From positions 1 to 6,336 of the forward strand of contig CAMCPF010000187.1 of the NCBI GenBank assembly GCA_945876515.1: a stretch of DNA of 6,336 nucleotides, in the 5' to 3' direction. Positions 6,236-6,336 of the stretch are shown piece by piece. The stretch is from Candidatus Kuenenia stuttgartensis (GTDB taxonomy: Bacteria; Planctomycetota; Planctomycetia; Pirellulales; UBA1268). The notes beneath the pieces are model-generated. The model saw nothing but the letters and a program-made list of their open reading frames with translations, had not been told where the DNA came from and did no database searches. Each line of letters opens with the position of its first letter. Positions within the stretch are counted from its first letter, which is position 1. Both the position numbers and the translations under genes were made by a program.

Positions 6236-6336
6236 GCGAGGGGTTGCCCGTGCCAAGGGAGCCGGCCTTGCTGGCGAGCGCAGGCAGGATGCCGCAGCGA
6301 GCCGGCACAGAGCGAGCGAAGGCCCGGAGGCCGGAG
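6235..6336 (+). repeat. Structured interspersed repeat, copy B (cut by the window end)
   Basis: Positions 6235-6256 match copy A read on the minus strand (2207 down to 2186) at 21 of 22 bases. A second block, 6268-6283, matches 2175 down to 2160 at 15 of 16, and GAGCGAGCG at 6310-6318 matches exactly. Hairpin 1 pairs TGCTGGC 6269-6275 with GCCGGCA 6301-6307 (one G-T wobble) and encloses GGCA-GGA-TGCC at 6283-6293. Hairpin 2 is GGCC-CGGA-GGCC at 6321-6332. The two-base linkers before and after GAGCGAGCG are the same length as in copy A. The closing 3' arm would lie beyond 6336. The element starts 51 bp after the operon's last stop codon, in intergenic DNA. Confidence 0.72.

Noticed and set aside
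1..6336. CRISPR array, tRNA, rRNA or transposase
   Set aside because: No regularly spaced direct repeats, no tRNA-like cloverleaf, no rRNA segments and no transposase-like protein were found.

Overview
The window is GC-rich and looks like a chromosomal segment from a Planctomycetota bacterium, probably near Pirellulales. That placement is inference. It rests on a secreted SUMF1-fold protein next to two secreted PQQ-like beta-propeller proteins whose mature ends begin ADWPDWRGP and ADWNQWGG, a style typical of that phylum. No marker in the window fixes the taxon.

Layout. Positions 2-43 may be the last codons of a + strand gene. A perfect 14-bp hairpin (89-120) follows and also forms the 3' end of smpB, the trans-translation factor gene, which is read on the minus strand (640-86). 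A 119-bp divergent gap separates smpB from a compact + strand operon of three exported proteins. The first is a SUMF1/formylglycine-generating-enzyme-fold protein that lacks one of the two catalytic cysteines (760-2034). The second is a propeller + Ig-like + lectin-like protein (2040-4532). The third is a propeller protein with an embedded EF-hand calcium loop (4529-6184). Both downstream genes have a GGAG site 8 nt before their start codon, and the last two genes overlap by 4 bp. All three carry signal peptides, so they should act outside the cytoplasm. Their substrate and shared function cannot be read from the sequence.

The most unusual content is a structured interspersed repeat present twice in opposite orientation on either side of the two propeller genes. 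Copy A (2063-2207, minus sense) is complete and copy B (6235-6336, plus sense) is cut by the window end. Copy A folds as a closed branched structure: an outer stem of about 18 bp enclosing two small hairpins with GGA loops. Copy B keeps the conserved blocks, the spacing and the GGA loops, but its hairpin stems differ by paired, compensatory changes. That suggests selection on a folded RNA or single-stranded DNA. Copy A also lies in frame inside the start of the second gene, so that protein apparently carries about 48 repeat-encoded residues before its real signal peptide.
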